The notes beneath the pieces were generated by a model. The model did not search any database. It had not been told where the DNA came from and saw only the letters and a list, made by a program, of their open reading frames with translations. 64,000 nt of DNA, taken from contig OX419762.1 of the NCBI GenBank assembly GCA_948567375.1, positions 56,934,841-56,998,840 of the forward strand, written 5' to 3'. Shown here in pieces: positions 35,760 to 46,120 of the stretch. Each line of letters starts with the position of its first letter. Position 1 is the stretch's first letter. The position numbers and the translations under genes were made by a program. The stretch is from Lunularia cruciata. Its lineage: Eukaryota; Streptophyta; Marchantiopsida; Lunulariales; Lunulariaceae.

Positions 35760-36120
35760 AGCTTGGGTTTTGGTATTTATAAGGAGTATACAAGGTTTCT
35801 AGAGAAGTTTCTCAAGAAGTTTCTTTCTAGAAGTTGTCCATTTGACAAACAAGCTAAGTTAGTTGGAAGCTTCCAAGAAGATTCCTTCTAGAAACTACCA
35901 ACTTGGGGTGCAAGCTAAGCTAGCCGAGAAGCTTCCCAAGAAGCTTGTTCTTATAAATCACTACTTGGTATGTAAATTATTCAATACTTGGAAGGTACCA
36001 AGTAACTTCCTAGACTTCCAAAATATTTTAGGCTAATTTAACATTCACTACTTTGTTAGCCTTGATTAACTTGTTGGTAAAATCCATATTGTTACATATT
36101 CTCCCTTATCACCATTGAAA
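35760..36120. other. No recognised gene; local AAGAAGCTTC-type repeats
   Basis: Between CC2 and the chromodomain element. The part 35,800-35,950 repeats an imperfect motif of the form GAAGCTTCCAAGAAG with CTAGAA several times, a weak tandem array. No coding. Confidence 0.4.
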
Positions 36121-37780
36121 CTTCAAACTCTTGGATGTCCCTTTGTGCATTCTGGAGTTGAGAAAGAGACTCCTAAGTGGTATCATGAAGGAGATACCCT
36201 TTCCAAAGGACCTTGTACTCCATATGTTGTTGGCAGCTTTGTTGAATGTGGCAATAAGCAAGGATATAATCAACTTTGCATTCCTCATAATCATTAATAG
36301 AGATGGGAGGAGGAGGAGGAGGAGGTTGGACACAAGAGGAAAAAGAAGATGGGTTAAGAACAAAGGGTTTCAACTTGGAAACATGGAAGACAATGTGGAT
36401 GCATATATGACAAGGCAAGTTAAGTTGATAAGCAACAAGAGAGATGATTTGGGTGACATCAAAGTGTCTTATCCAATTAGGGGTGATTTTTATGAACTTG
36501 GGTATCAAGTGGAAGGGGTAGGTTACTAGAGGAGAGCATGAATTTATCACCAATTTGAAGGGTGAGATTACAATGATGGTGGTCCATAGAATGTTTTGGC
36601 AGATTTTGAGCAACAAGGAGATGAGATTTGACTCATTGGAGGGATTGGGAGATGGTGATCAAGAAGGTGGAATTATGAGGGACATGGGATGGAGGAGGAG
36701 AAAAAAGGAAATCTGGAACAATTGGATCTTGGCCAAAATTGAAAAAGAAAGGAGAGAATTTGGTGCTTGCATGTTTGGAATTATTGTCTATAAACTCCGT
36801 GACTGCAAGACATTCATCCCAATTGATATGGTGGATGTTGACAAAGGCATGAAGCATATCCTCCAAGGTGCTATTTGCATGTTCAATTTTTCCATCAGTT
36901 TGAGGATGATAGGCCGTGGACAAGCCAACTTGGTGCCAAGTATCTAGAAGAGCGCTTGCCAAATTCTCCCAATGAATCAAGGATCACGGTTGGAGATGAG
37001 TACATGAGGCATCCAATGATGTTTGAAGACAAAGTCAAAGTAGATCTACACCAATGTTGGAGCATCCATGATATCAAAGGTTGGTGCCAAATGGATTTTC
37101 TTACTAAACTTATTCACAAATATCACAATCATTGTGTGACCTAGCTTTGTCTTGGGCAAGGACGTGACAAGATCCCAGCTCATGTGTTCCCATCAAGCAT
37201 ATGGATTGGGGAGTGGTTAAAGGAGTCCACTCGGTTTTTGGTTGCAAGCCTTGTTGCATTGGCAACTCTCACACGATCTAACAAACTCTCAAACATCTTG
37301 TGTCATGTTGGGCCACCACCATTGGCGTTAGAGAGTACCCAAGGTCTTGTCCACACCCATGTAACCAACGATTGGTAGTCTTGGGCTTCTTGGAGGTGCA
37401 CAACTTGAAGATCACCCTTGACTAGAATTTAGTTTTAGTTCTCATAATAAATTTAGTTCTCACATAATAGAAGGTTTTCCTTGAAGGAGAAGATGTTGTA
37501 CTCCTTGTTGCATGTTGTAAGACAACCTTGTACCATCTAAAAGAAAAGGATCTTGTTGTAAAGCGGTCTTAAACTAGAGTTGGACTTTGGAGTCAATTGA
37601 TACCGTTGTAATTGCCACTATGATGAGAGGGAGGGACTTCAAATCAGATCATTGTGATAGTGCATTGGGAATAACATGGAACCAACCAAGTTTGTACTCA
37701 CGTTTGATGTCAAACAATTGTAGTTGTTCCTCCCATCGATGATGCCTACTCCTCATGTGTTCCAACTGTAATGTTTGCAA
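36110..37780 (-). mobile_element. Truncated chromodomain Ty3/gypsy element
   Basis: On the minus strand the sequence reads from the end of RNase H (RWEEQLQLFDIK-like, then WFHVIPNALS, about 37,740-37,660). It passes through the integrase core (STAYHPQTDGKIEHANSTLE, 36,915-36,856; NNSKHASTKFSPFFFNFGQD) to a proline run (PPPPPPP, encoded by GGA repeats at 36,308-36,332 plus) and a chromodomain (EYKVLWKGYLLHDTT). The Trp expected right after HDTT is a TAG stop. Chromodomains steer integration to marked chromatin. No reverse transcriptase, gag or LTR is present, so this is a 5'-truncated relic. Confidence 0.8.
36173..36400 (-). pseudogene. Chromodomain at C-terminus of Ty3 integrase
   Basis: Within the minus frame 36616-36173, residues after the proline run give ISINDYEECKVDYILAY and later EYKVLWKGYL. 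This keeps the V.YIL entry strand and the aromatic W.GY segment of chromodomains, followed by a nonsense codon at the TWE position. The arrangement VFHVSKLKPF before it is the usual end of the integrase in plant chromoviruses. Confidence 0.75.
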
Positions 37781-37789
37781 CAAATGTTT

Positions 37790-38058
37790 GTAATGTCTAC
37801 AACAAAGGTTTGGGTGAAGGATAGAAGAAAACCACCTTCATTCAAAAAACAAAATGTGTTGTGTGGTGTGTTGCATGTGGCAAGTTGGGTCATGCTAACA
37901 AGAAGTGCTTGACAAGAATTGCATTTCTAGTACAACAAATTGATTGGGTTCCAAGTTGGGACCAAAATGAGGAGGAGGAAGTAGTGTACTAAACTCAAGA
38001 GGTACAACCCCAAGTGAACACCTCTTATCAAGGTTTGAGGTATGGACCAAGGGAGTAT
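37790..38058 (+). pseudogene. Outer Ty3-like gag fragment with zinc knuckle (left part)
   Basis: Plus-strand reading gives KCVVWCVACGKLGHANKKCL, a perfect CCHC knuckle (C-x2-C-x4-H-x4-C). Then come QQIDWVPSWDQNEEEE and, just before the next element's LTR, YQGLRYGPREYF. The same gag style resumes at 54,262 after the inserted Ty3 element, so this is the left half of an outer element. A related gag occurs at 62.0 kb (GKSGHANTKC). Confidence 0.6.
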
Positions 38059-38746
38059 TTTAATACCTATTTTTGTATGTATGTATTATTGTGATATCTA
38101 GTTTAGTATTACAAGTACTTGAGAGAAATTATTTATATAGAGATAAAGGATAGTTCTATATTGATCATGATTAGCTAAAGTTAGTCATAGCTAAGAGAGG
38201 GGACCTTATTTTAGAGGAAGTAGAAAAGATTAGTATCATTAGTTTGGATTTTAGTGTATTGACATGGTATTATTACTAGGTGTTTGGCTTTGAGGAAAGA
38301 GTTGAGAACTCTTGGGCTCAGAAGCCTTTTTGCTTTGGATTCTGCTATAGTCCAAGGGTAATTCATATGAATAAATCCTTGACTCAGTGGTTGGGTCAAG
38401 ATAAGACCACATGCTTAAAGGAATATTCCCATGAGTATAGATACTCCTTAAAAAAATTATTTCATTTGACTTTGAGTATAATAACTTGAGTTACTCTAGT
38501 AATTAGTAACTTTGGTGCGTTACTATTTCACAAGTATATAAACTAGGGGTGAAGAGATACTTATCTTCTTCTCATTTGCAATTGTCTCTGTCTCATTGAG
38601 TTCGCTAATGAGCAATGGTTTGAGTCTTGGAGAACTAACCTTGGAAGAGTATGATAGAGTTGGGGTTCTTTGCCTGCTTAATTAATGGTACATTACCATG
38701 ATATCCATCAGAGGTTCATCTTGAGTGGGAGACATACCGGCTCACA
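38059..38746 (+). mobile_element. 5' LTR of nested Ty3 element (tRNA-Asp primer type)
   Basis: Aligns end to end with 53,596-54,261, with shared blocks such as GAGGAAAGAGTTGAGAACTC, TGGGTCAAGATAAGACCA / TAGGTCAAGATAAGACCA and CACAAGTATATAAACTAG. The TATAAA in the last block is a likely promoter TATA. The start has decayed to TTTAAT (TGTAAC in the other copy) and it ends CACA. Substantial divergence between the two LTRs indicates an old insertion. Confidence 0.85.
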
Positions 38747-38750
38747 TTTT

Positions 38751-38767
38751 TGGTTCCATTGTCAGGA
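38751..38767 (+). other. Primer binding site, tRNA-Asp type
   Basis: TGGTTCCATTGTCAGGA starts four bases after the LTR. It equals the plant tRNA-Asp complement TGGCGCCGTTGCCGGGG with almost all differences being C to T or G to A, the pattern expected from deamination of methylated cytosines. This primer is typical of the Tat/Athila branch of plant Ty3 elements. Confidence 0.7.
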
Positions 38768-39505
38768 CTTCTCTAGAAGGCAATATAATGTTTTGTGCAC
38801 AATTCTATGTTTGATAGAAGAAGGCTATGAGAGTTCACTTGGAAAGAGCATTAGGGGAGGAGAGGGTTGAACTTATATTAGAGAACTTGGATCTATTTGT
38901 ATACTCTGTAGTTCATAATGATGTTTTTGAGATGATATTGTATATACTATACACATGAGAGGATTTGGAGAGATTGTGTGAGGTGATTTGTAGATTTTGG
39001 AGATTAATATGATTTTGGACAAAATCTCAAGTTTGAGATCTCGACTTGAAATTTTATAGATAATAGCTTGGATTATGTGTTAGGTGGGACACTTAAATTA
39101 TTGCTTGGGCTCTTACATGCATTGAGATAGAATCTTTGGATAGTGATAGGGTAAACTTTTCTTGCAAATTGCATGCTTTCTGGAATTTTATATAGAGTTC
39201 TTCATTTCTTCACTATTCATTGGATTATTTTGAAACTTTCCAAGAAAAATCATTGCATAATGTCCTAACTTTTAGTCCAAGAATTAGGGAAAGATTTTTC
39301 TCACGCAGAAAGTTATGAGTTTTAAAAATGAGGGGGTGGTTTTTAGACCAAATTTGTAATATTTGTCTTGAATAGAAAGGTGTTTAAGATTGCTATCAAG
39401 ATTGCAATTCATATGAGGCAAGTTTAGAAGAGATGAGAGTGATTTTGTGGTGAAAAGGGTAATGCATCCTCCTCAAGGCTACAAATATAGTGGAAATGTT
39501 GATAC
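38768..39505 (+). other. Leader and gag N-terminal region, decayed
   Basis: Between primer site and the readable gag part. One short open frame only; no domain readable. Confidence 0.35.
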
Positions 39506-39955
39506 ATGGTTGCATCACAAGTAATAGTTGCTCCAGTTCTTGCATCTCTACCAAAAGATCCATTTCAAACCATCACAAAAGAACTTGTAGATCTCAAGAT
39601 CAATGTATTACAACTATGGGAGGAGAGAGAGGTGGATCAGAATATGCAAAGAGTGCCTAGGAGTTATGGAAACTATCCATATAGAGGAGGTCAACTAGTC
39701 AACAATTTCTATGATAAAAATTGTTTTGGTTGTGGAGGAAGAAGTCACATCCAATGGATTTACCCAAATTCCACTTCCCATGGAGGAAGGAGTTATGAGG
39801 GAGCCAATAGAGGGAAAGAAGGAGGTAATGAAACCCAAGTGGCTCCTAATCTAAATAAAGATAAAGAGATAGTATCTATAGATGCAGCTGAGAGCAAGTA
39901 TAAGAAGAGGGAATGCTCAAACTCCAAAGGTTTTAACTTGGATATTTTGGCATAA
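39506..39955 (+). pseudogene. gag C-terminal part of nested Ty3 element
   Basis: The 149-codon frame has a zinc knuckle near residues 73-86, CFGCGGRSHIQWIYPN, in which the fourth ligand Cys has become Tyr. Before it lies a helical capsid end (LVDLKINVLQLWEE) and after it a Gly/Arg-rich then Lys-rich tail. Gag would package element RNA. The frame stops at 39,955, after which protease begins in a decayed frame. Confidence 0.65.
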
Positions 39956-40115
39956 GAAAAGAAGAGAGCTTGTTTTGTAGAGGATGTACAATCTTCTCAA
40001 AGATTTACTCCTAGTAAGGATACTCCTATGATTATTAGAAGCACTTGCACCAACACTTCAACACCATCAACAACAAAGATTCCAAGGAAGAAGTTGGGGA
40101 TGGAGGACTTCTTGA

Positions 40116-40135
40116 CCCTAAACCCTAACCCTAAA
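40116..40135. repeat. Short interstitial telomere-like repeat
   Basis: CCCTAAACCCTAACCCTAAA: three plant-type telomere units with one shortened, inside the gag-protease interval of the nested Ty3 element. Confidence 0.8.
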
Positions 40136-40339
40136 CTACAATGTGTTGGAGGATGTTGGTAGTCACGAGGCTAACATCATAGTAGGTCAACTAATCATTT
40201 TGAATCTTACCTTGAAAAAGAAGTTGAGAGGTGGGTGTGCATTCTACAAGGAGCAAGAGGAAGAAGAAACCAAAAGCTATAATATCAATAGGGGTGGTGG
40301 ATGCCTAACCAACACCATGGGAGGCTTGTGAATATGCCT

Positions 40340-40970
40340 CCAAGATTGATGTGAGTGAATAGTCACAACATCAAGGATGTGCTTGTTGATGGAGGATATG
40401 TAGTGAATGCTATATCAGAGAGTTTAATAAAGAATTTGGGTATGATCCCTTTTAGACCTTCAAGATTTATGGTGAGCATGGAAAACAAACAAGTTTGACT
40501 AGTATGGGTGATGAATAAGGTGATACTTTTAATTATGGGAGTTCAAAATCTCATGACTTTCCAAGTCTTGAACGATCCAAGCTATGATTTACTTCTTGAG
40601 AGGCCATGGTTGAGAGTAACATGCACAATTCATTTGATGGCATAATTGAAACTAAGTGGGTCATCAAGCCATATAGTCATAGTTCCTATGACTAACACCT
40701 TCAACACTTCACATTTAGATACATTGTCTTTTGATTATTGGGAATCCGATTTAAAAGAAGGGGCTTCAAGTGTGGACACAAGCATACATAGAGAGACTTC
40801 CATTGAGGAGGATAAATCTAAATCTGATTCAAATGTATATTCCTTGTGTGCTATGGATTTTACTCTTAAGCAAGAGGTTTTGGAGGACCCAAATAAATCA
40901 CCATTGACATTTGAGGAGATAGATAGGAGATTATCTACCCTCAAGTATGGACCAAGGAGTAGAAAATAAG
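40340..40970 (+). pseudogene. Retropepsin-like protease region of nested Ty3 element
   Basis: Plus-strand reading gives LVDGGYVVNAISESLIKNLG near 40,385-40,445, where the family has a D-S/T-G active site (here DGG). Then come NLMTFQVLNDPSYDLLLERPWL, matching the flap and hydrophobic end of plant Ty3 proteases (DYDLLLGRPWL), and an acidic linker (ORF 40,646-40,969). Active-site loss and stops make it inactive. Confidence 0.65.
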
Positions 40971-40979
40971 ATTTAAAGA

Positions 40980-41830
40980 GATTTTCCGCAAGTTCATCCA
41001 TGTGTTTACTTTCAATTACAAGGATCTAAAAGAATTCACCTTGGAGGAGCATAAGACAGTGATGGAGTCACATGCAAGACCAGTCTGCCAAAAGTAATGT
41101 TGCATTAGCCCACCAATAGCTTTGATTGTGAAGGAAGAGATTGATAAGCTCAAAAAGGCTAGATTTATCTTTGAGATAGAAGATTCAAAATGGGTGCCTC
41201 TAAATGTGATTGTGAAGAAAAAGAATGGCAATTTTTAGATATATGTGGATTACAAGAAGCTCAACACTGTTACTTAGAAGTACTATTACACTTTTCCATT
41301 CATTGATGAGCTCTTGGAGGAGGTTACAAGTCATGAGAGGTATAATTTTGGAGATGACTATAACCAAAGCAAGATTGCACAAGAGCATCAACAACTCACC
41401 ACATTCACCACAAATTAAGAGACTTAGGCTTTCAAGGTCATGCCTTTTAGACTTTGTAATGCTTAGCCATATTCCAATAGTTCATGAACAAAGTGTTTGA
41501 ACCTTTAATTGGAAAATTTGTGAAAGATTTTGTTGACGATTTTTGTGTCTATGGGAGCAAGGAAGAGCACTTTAAGCACCTAATCGAGGTCTTGCAATGC
41601 TTGGATAAAGCAAATGCATCACTCAATCCAAAGAAGTGCATTTTTGGTTGTTAAGAAGGTCTATTTTTAGGGCACATCATCTCCAAGGATGGAAAAGCAA
41701 TTGATCTTGAGAAGGTGAGGAAAATTTCAGACTTTCCATTCCCTTCAAACTAGACAAATTTATGCCAAATCTTGGGGATGTTTAGGTACTTAGAAGATTC
41801 ATCTTTTCATTTTCCAACAAGGCTTATGCA
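40980..41830 (+). pseudogene. Reverse transcriptase of nested Ty3 element
   Basis: Readable landmarks in order: KEEIDKLKKARFIFEIEDSK (41,130-41,190), VPLNVIVKKKNGNF, YVDYKKLN (41,240), FVKDFVDDFCVYGS with the catalytic DD (41,520-41,556), LNPKKCIFGC and LGHIISKDG (41,620-41,700). Several in-frame stops. The FVDDFCVYGS wording is characteristic of the Tat/Athila-type branch, agreeing with the primer site. Confidence 0.85.
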
Positions 41831-42243
41831 TTGACCATCTACATGAAGAAGGGTGTAGAATACATGCTTATTTTGGAAGACAATGAGGCTCTAAAAGCTT
41901 TTGAGGAGCTCAAGCAATCCCTTGTTGTAGCTCCAATTCTTGCTAAACGTGATTGGAGTAAGCCTTTCATCCTTTATATTGATGCTTCTAATGTAACGAT
42001 AGGATGTACTCTTAGTCAATTACACCAAGATGGGCATGATTATACAATAGTTTATGCTAGTAGATAGATGGTTTTAGTAAAAAAGAACTACTTAGTCATG
42101 GAGAGAGAAAGGTTTGGTAGTAATCTTTGGTCTCAAGAAGTTTGGACACTACTTGATTGGAGGGAAAGCCACCATTGTCATGGATCACAAGGCTTGCAAT
42201 TATATGTTCAATAAGCCTAATGTGGAAGAGAGGCTAGCAAGGT
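41831..42243 (+). pseudogene. RNase H of nested Ty3 element, interrupted
   Basis: Frame 41,831-42,067 has ALKAFEELKQSLVVAPIL then PFILYIDASNVTIGCTLSQL (first catalytic Asp in IDAS) and YTIVYASR. The next frame gives IFGLKKFGHYLIGGKATIV, then MDHKACNYMFNKPNVEERLA and R, and is then cut at 42,243/42,244 by the minus-strand PHD-type element. It resumes at 52,047 with RWMILLSEYDYTIFNG. Confidence 0.85.
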
Positions 42244-42346
42244 TGTCGTGCGTATATACATCGCTACACAACATACATCACTATCAACATCATACACTAT
42301 AGAAGCACAACTCACACATAAGTCATACATAAACTCTAAACTGCCA
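42244..42346. repeat. Terminal block A of PHD-type element
   Basis: About 103 bp, from TGTCGTGCGTATATACATC to ACTCTAAACTGCCATA. It repeats at 42,802-42,906 with about seven differences. It starts exactly at the insertion point. Confidence 0.85.
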
Positions 42347-42800
42347 TAATAATTAGATTATTTATAACTCTCAAATCCACTCAACTTAGATCAATACTTG
42401 ATATGTCACTCTATAAACTGCCAACAACTAGACATTGATTATAGTCAAGCCACACCCACTCTAGCCAAGAGAATCCAAGTGATGTTTGTCGGCCTTTGTC
42501 CACCATAGCCAAGAACTAGAAGGCTCAACATCAAAGAAGTGAGCTCTTTGGAGCTGAAGATCAAAAGTATACCCCTAAACTCAAGCTAGGTCTGAAACCC
42601 TAATGGTCCCATTGATGGCACACTTGATGGTGCAAATGGTGCAAAGTAACTATGGGCCCCATCGAGAAGTTAGTACTCCAAACACAAAATCTGACTATCG
42701 GAAAGTAGTCTTTAAGAAACTACTTAAATAACTCTAACTACTATCATTGCAACTCTAGTGTCCGAGCAATCTAGATATGACATTACAAATAGCGTGATAG
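42347..42800 (-). repeat. Terminal block B, left copy (LTR body)
   Basis: Aligns over its length with 51,601-52,045: shared blocks include CTCTATAAACTGCCAACAA, CAAGCCACACCCACTCTAGC and CGGCCTTTGTCCACCATAGC. It ends AATAGCGTGATA where the right copy has AATAGCATGACA. Divergence between the B copies appears greater than between A and A'. Confidence 0.85.
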
Positions 42801-42801
42801 A

Positions 42802-42906
42802 TGTCGTGCATATATACATCGCTACACAACATACATTGCTGTCAACATCATACACTATAGAAGCACAACTTACACATAAGTCATACATAAACTCTAAAGT
42901 GCCACA
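42802..42906. repeat. Terminal block A', second copy
   Basis: Near-identical to 42,244-42,346. On the minus strand it starts TGTGGCACTTTAGAG and is directly preceded by GCGAGGGGGGCAAT, a convincing polypurine tract (plus 42,907-42,920). This position is where the 3' LTR should begin. Confidence 0.8.
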
Positions 42907-42920
42907 ATTGCCCCCCTCGC
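42907..42920 (-). other. Polypurine tract of PHD-type element
   Basis: Minus-strand GCGAGGGGGGCAAT next to the TGTGG start of block A'. It would prime plus-strand cDNA synthesis. Confidence 0.6.
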
Positions 42921-43075
42921 TGACGGTTAGGTCCTTCTAACTCTATATTGCCATCTACTCTAGGTATATGGTATACCCTATGATGGGCAAAGATTAGAAG
43001 GCCGGGTGCTATGCAGCCCCATCGTAAGTCGCATGTTTGCAATCTATACTATATAAAGAATGAACTAACTATAGG

Positions 43076-43393
43076 TCAAGTACATCTAGGACATAACCAT
43101 TGTCCTTGATGAACCACTGTGAGGGGAGGAATCATACATGCCATATGCCATCCTCTTGAACAGCTATCACACACCAACATAGTAGCAGCTCCATTAGAAG
43201 AGTCACATAACATACACCTCAATCCTGCACATACAAGTGCCAAGCTTGGGTCCATATTACCATCAATGTTTGGGAGGTGGCATGGTGCACAATTGCACAC
43301 ATGATCTTTCCAAACAACACCATCACGTCCTTCCAACACAAGGACTCTAGATGGCACAACCTCGTACACTCTCAAGTGAGTACGGCCTATCAA
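43076..43393 (-). CDS. C-terminal pol segment with intact PHD finger
   Basis: A 105-codon open stretch at the very end of the integrase of the PHD-type element. Residues 1-50 continue the integrase tail (GRTHLRVYEVVPSRVLVLEG, then WKDHVCNCAPCHLPN). Residues 60-104 form a C4HC3 PHD finger with all eight ligands: C60, C63, C75, C78, H83, C86, C101, C104. The conserved aromatic just before the last Cys pair is also kept (QWLCPRC). It ends one residue after the last Cys. PHD fingers read histone H3 tails, so this probably targets integration, the job done by a chromodomain in chromoviruses. That role is inference. It is a domain of a longer polyprotein, not a stand-alone gene; the upstream pol frame has stops. 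Confidence 0.8.
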   Translation of the reverse strand: MIGRTHLRVYEVVPSRVLVLEGRDGVVWKDHVCNCAPCHLPNIDGNMDPSLALVCAGLRCMLCDSSNGAATMLVCDSCSRGWHMACMIPPLTVVHQGQWLCPRCT

Positions 43394-43399
43394 AACATC

Positions 43400-44400
43400 A
43401 AGTGTTGTCGATGTTGTCTACTATAGATATACATAGTCACCTAGATGAAATCTAGAAATCAAGGGTCTATAACCTCCTCCTCAAATGGTAGCATAGCGTA
43501 AAGTATGTCTATCCTGAGCAATCGCCAAGTTCTCAAAGGCCATCAGCATCACTCTCCAAAGAACATTTACTTGTTGAGAACATGCACTCACCCATACATT
43601 TGGATCATCCAAGTCCAAGACTATAGTAGCATCTCGACAAATGGCTACACGTAAATCAGGATCTCATCCATAGAGTAGAAAGTACAGAGAGAAGGATACT
43701 AAGGAGCCTTGTTGGCTGAACCAATAGCCCATGGCCAACCAAGGTAACTAGAGATCCCAATCTCCCAAGTGGCCTCTTTGCAAACCATACTTTCACAATC
43801 CTCTCTTCACCGTTTGAACCACTCTCTCTGCTGAACCATCTGCCTCAGGGTGATCTCGAAAGGTAGTATGGTGATCAATCAAAGCCTTGTCACACAAGGC
43901 CTAAAACTTCCCCAAGAACTGTATACCTTGATCAGTGAAAACCTCACTTGGTGCACCAAAATGACTAAGAACTTGATTGAGGAACGAGTAAGTTGTCCCT
44001 TCACTAGACTTGTCAGGAAGTGCCACCAACTCAATCCACTTGGAGAAGTGCTCCACCATCATCAAAACATACCAATGATGTCTCACAGTCAATGGTAAAG
44101 GTCCAGCAAAGTCCAAACTCTAATGATAACCCAATCCCATGATAGGTAATGGGTGTAATTATGGCATAGGAGCATTGAATGATGCTCTAGCTTGGTCACA
44201 AACCACACATCTGGCAACAAATTGATGTACTTTGGTCTGCATACCGTGCCACCAATAATGACTCTGGAATAAGCTATATGTATGCTTCACTCCAAAATGT
44301 CCTACCTCCTCATGAGCATGACAGACCAATTATGGTCTTTGAGATGGAAGTGGTACTACTCGCACTCTACCATCCTCCTATACACACAAAAGGTGTTTGC
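43400..44400 (-). pseudogene. Integrase of PHD-type Ty3 element
   Basis: Minus frame 44116-43901 reads MDFAGPLPLTVRHHWYVLMM, then VEHFSKWIELVALPDKSS and FGAPSEVFTDQGIQF. These carry the first and second catalytic Asp (MDF, TDQG). Downstream in decayed frames come HTTFRDHPEADGSAERVVQT (the Glu block), GDWDLQLPWLAMGY and NLAIAQDRHTLRYATI. Catalytic DDE blocks are therefore recognisable, which makes this a Ty3/gypsy integrase rather than a tyrosine recombinase. Several stops break it. Confidence 0.85.
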
Positions 44401-44526
44401 CCTCTAATCTAAATTGTCTGGCTTACTAAAGAACACGGTTTCTCTCCTTGGCCCCAATCGTGCCACCCACAACACTAGTGCGAAGATAGTCCATCACTTA
44501 GATATCATCATGAATGTCTCGCTGAA

Positions 44527-45060
44527 CTATACCAATATCTTCACTTTTGGATCTATGACCTCAATAACTCCTCTTCTATGCACTAAGAGAGATACCACCA
44601 AAGCCTCTGAAAATATACATAGAAAGGCCAATGCATGCCAACCTGGCACTATCTCCTTATCTGTCTCACCATGCCAACGTGCTCCGGTCTGATCTTGCTG
44701 GTTGGGACATGGGTTTCTACTCAACCCATCTACATCATGGTTCACCACTCCAGGTCTGTGAACAACCATGAAATCATACTTCTATAAAATCAGAGCCCAT
44801 CATGCAAGTTTCCTTGAAAGCTTGTTAGACTCCATCAACCACTTCAATGGCTGATGATCAGTGATGAGAGTGAACGGGTTACCAAACAGGTAATATCAGA
44901 AATGTGCTATTGCCTAAACTGATGCCAAGCACTCTCCCTCATATGAACTATACTTTGCCTCCACTGAATTGTTGGAGCAACTAGCATAGGCCACCACAAA
45001 CTCCTTCCCCTCATCATCATGTTGGGTGAGTACCACTCCAAGCTCCAACATACTCCAATC
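44527..45060 (-). pseudogene. RNase H of PHD-type Ty3 element
   Basis: Minus reading: VVAYASCSNNSVEAKYSSYE, GECLASV, FTLITDHQPLKWLMES, then (frame 44769-44527) MVVHRPGVVNHDVDGLSRNP. The YAS.S, DH.PL and G..N..D.LSR blocks are the standard end of Ty3 RNase H. After it comes a linker leading to the integrase zinc finger. Confidence 0.8.
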
Positions 45061-45099
45061 AGTATGAACCTGAAATGGTCAACCTCTCCTTGAGCTCCA

Positions 45100-46120
45100 C
45101 AAAAACTCTCTCCTGCTCATCTCCCCAATACCACTCTTGTGTAAGCTTGGTCAGCTTTGTAGGCCTTGCCAATGACACTAAATCCTCTAACATAACGGTG
45201 ATAGAAGTTTACCAACCCAAGGAATGCTCGCACTTTGCTCACATTCATAGGCCGAGGAATGCGTGCAATAGCCTCCACCTTGGTCTGTTGAACACCAAGT
45301 CCTCCGGGGTAGATGGTGTGACTCAAATACTCAACTTGCTCGTGGAAGAACCTACACTTCCTAGGATGTAATTTGAGTCCATGAGATCTCAACCTCTCAA
45401 ACACCTCCAACAACTATCTCTCATGCTCCTCCATAATAGTGCTATAGACCAAAATGTCATAAATATAGCACCGAGAAAAATCCAATCTAGAGGATCCTAT
45501 CCATGACCCTCTAGAACTCAACAGAAGTATTCTTTAACCCAAATGGTAAGAACCTCCACTGATATAACACATCCTTGCCGTGAGGATCAATAGCCCAGAA
45601 TGTTGTCTTGGACTTATCCTCCTCCTTGATTGGCAATTGATGATATTCTGCTCAAAGATCCAAAGCATTGAAGATCTTTGCATGCCCAATCACATAAAAA
45701 ATCCCCTCCGGTGTATTCATGGCATACCGATCAACCCTTGTTTGTCAGTTGATAGGACGGTAATCTCCACACATTTGCATATCTGTGTAGTTGCCATGCA
45801 TATCCTTCTTGGTTGGCATCACTATCGCTGATGCATACTCTCTATGTGAAATCTCCACCAAAATAGCTTCAAAAAGGTCACTACCTTGGCTTTGAATCAA
45901 TATTCTCTCCATATCACTATATTGATAAGGACATCAAAAAATTGGTGTATCTCTAGTCAACTCAATCTGTATACCAAGTCTCTTCAAAGCACCCAAATTC
46001 TCCATACTGGAGTCAAAACAACTTGTGTGGCTCCTAAAGAACCTCCAAACCCTCCGTCTTTCCTCTCTAGTAAACTTGGGTCCAAGATCTAGCTCCCAAG
46101 TATCCTTTGTAACTATCATA
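45100..46120 (-). pseudogene. Reverse transcriptase of PHD-type Ty3 element
   Basis: Minus reading from KRLGIQIELTRDTPIF (46,119 frame) through SAIVMPTKKDMHGNY, MCGDYRPIN, IFNALDL.AEYHQLPI, LPFGLKN and YIYDILVYS (catalytic pair YIDD changed to YIYD) to HGLKLHPRKCRFF, YLSHTIYPGG and VRAFLGLVNFYHRYV (frame 45413-45117). The order is complete, and the loss of a catalytic Asp confirms it is inactive. Confidence 0.85.

Noticed and set aside
36308..36332. GGA repeat as an independent microsatellite of interest.
   Set aside because: It simply encodes the proline run between integrase and chromodomain on the minus strand.
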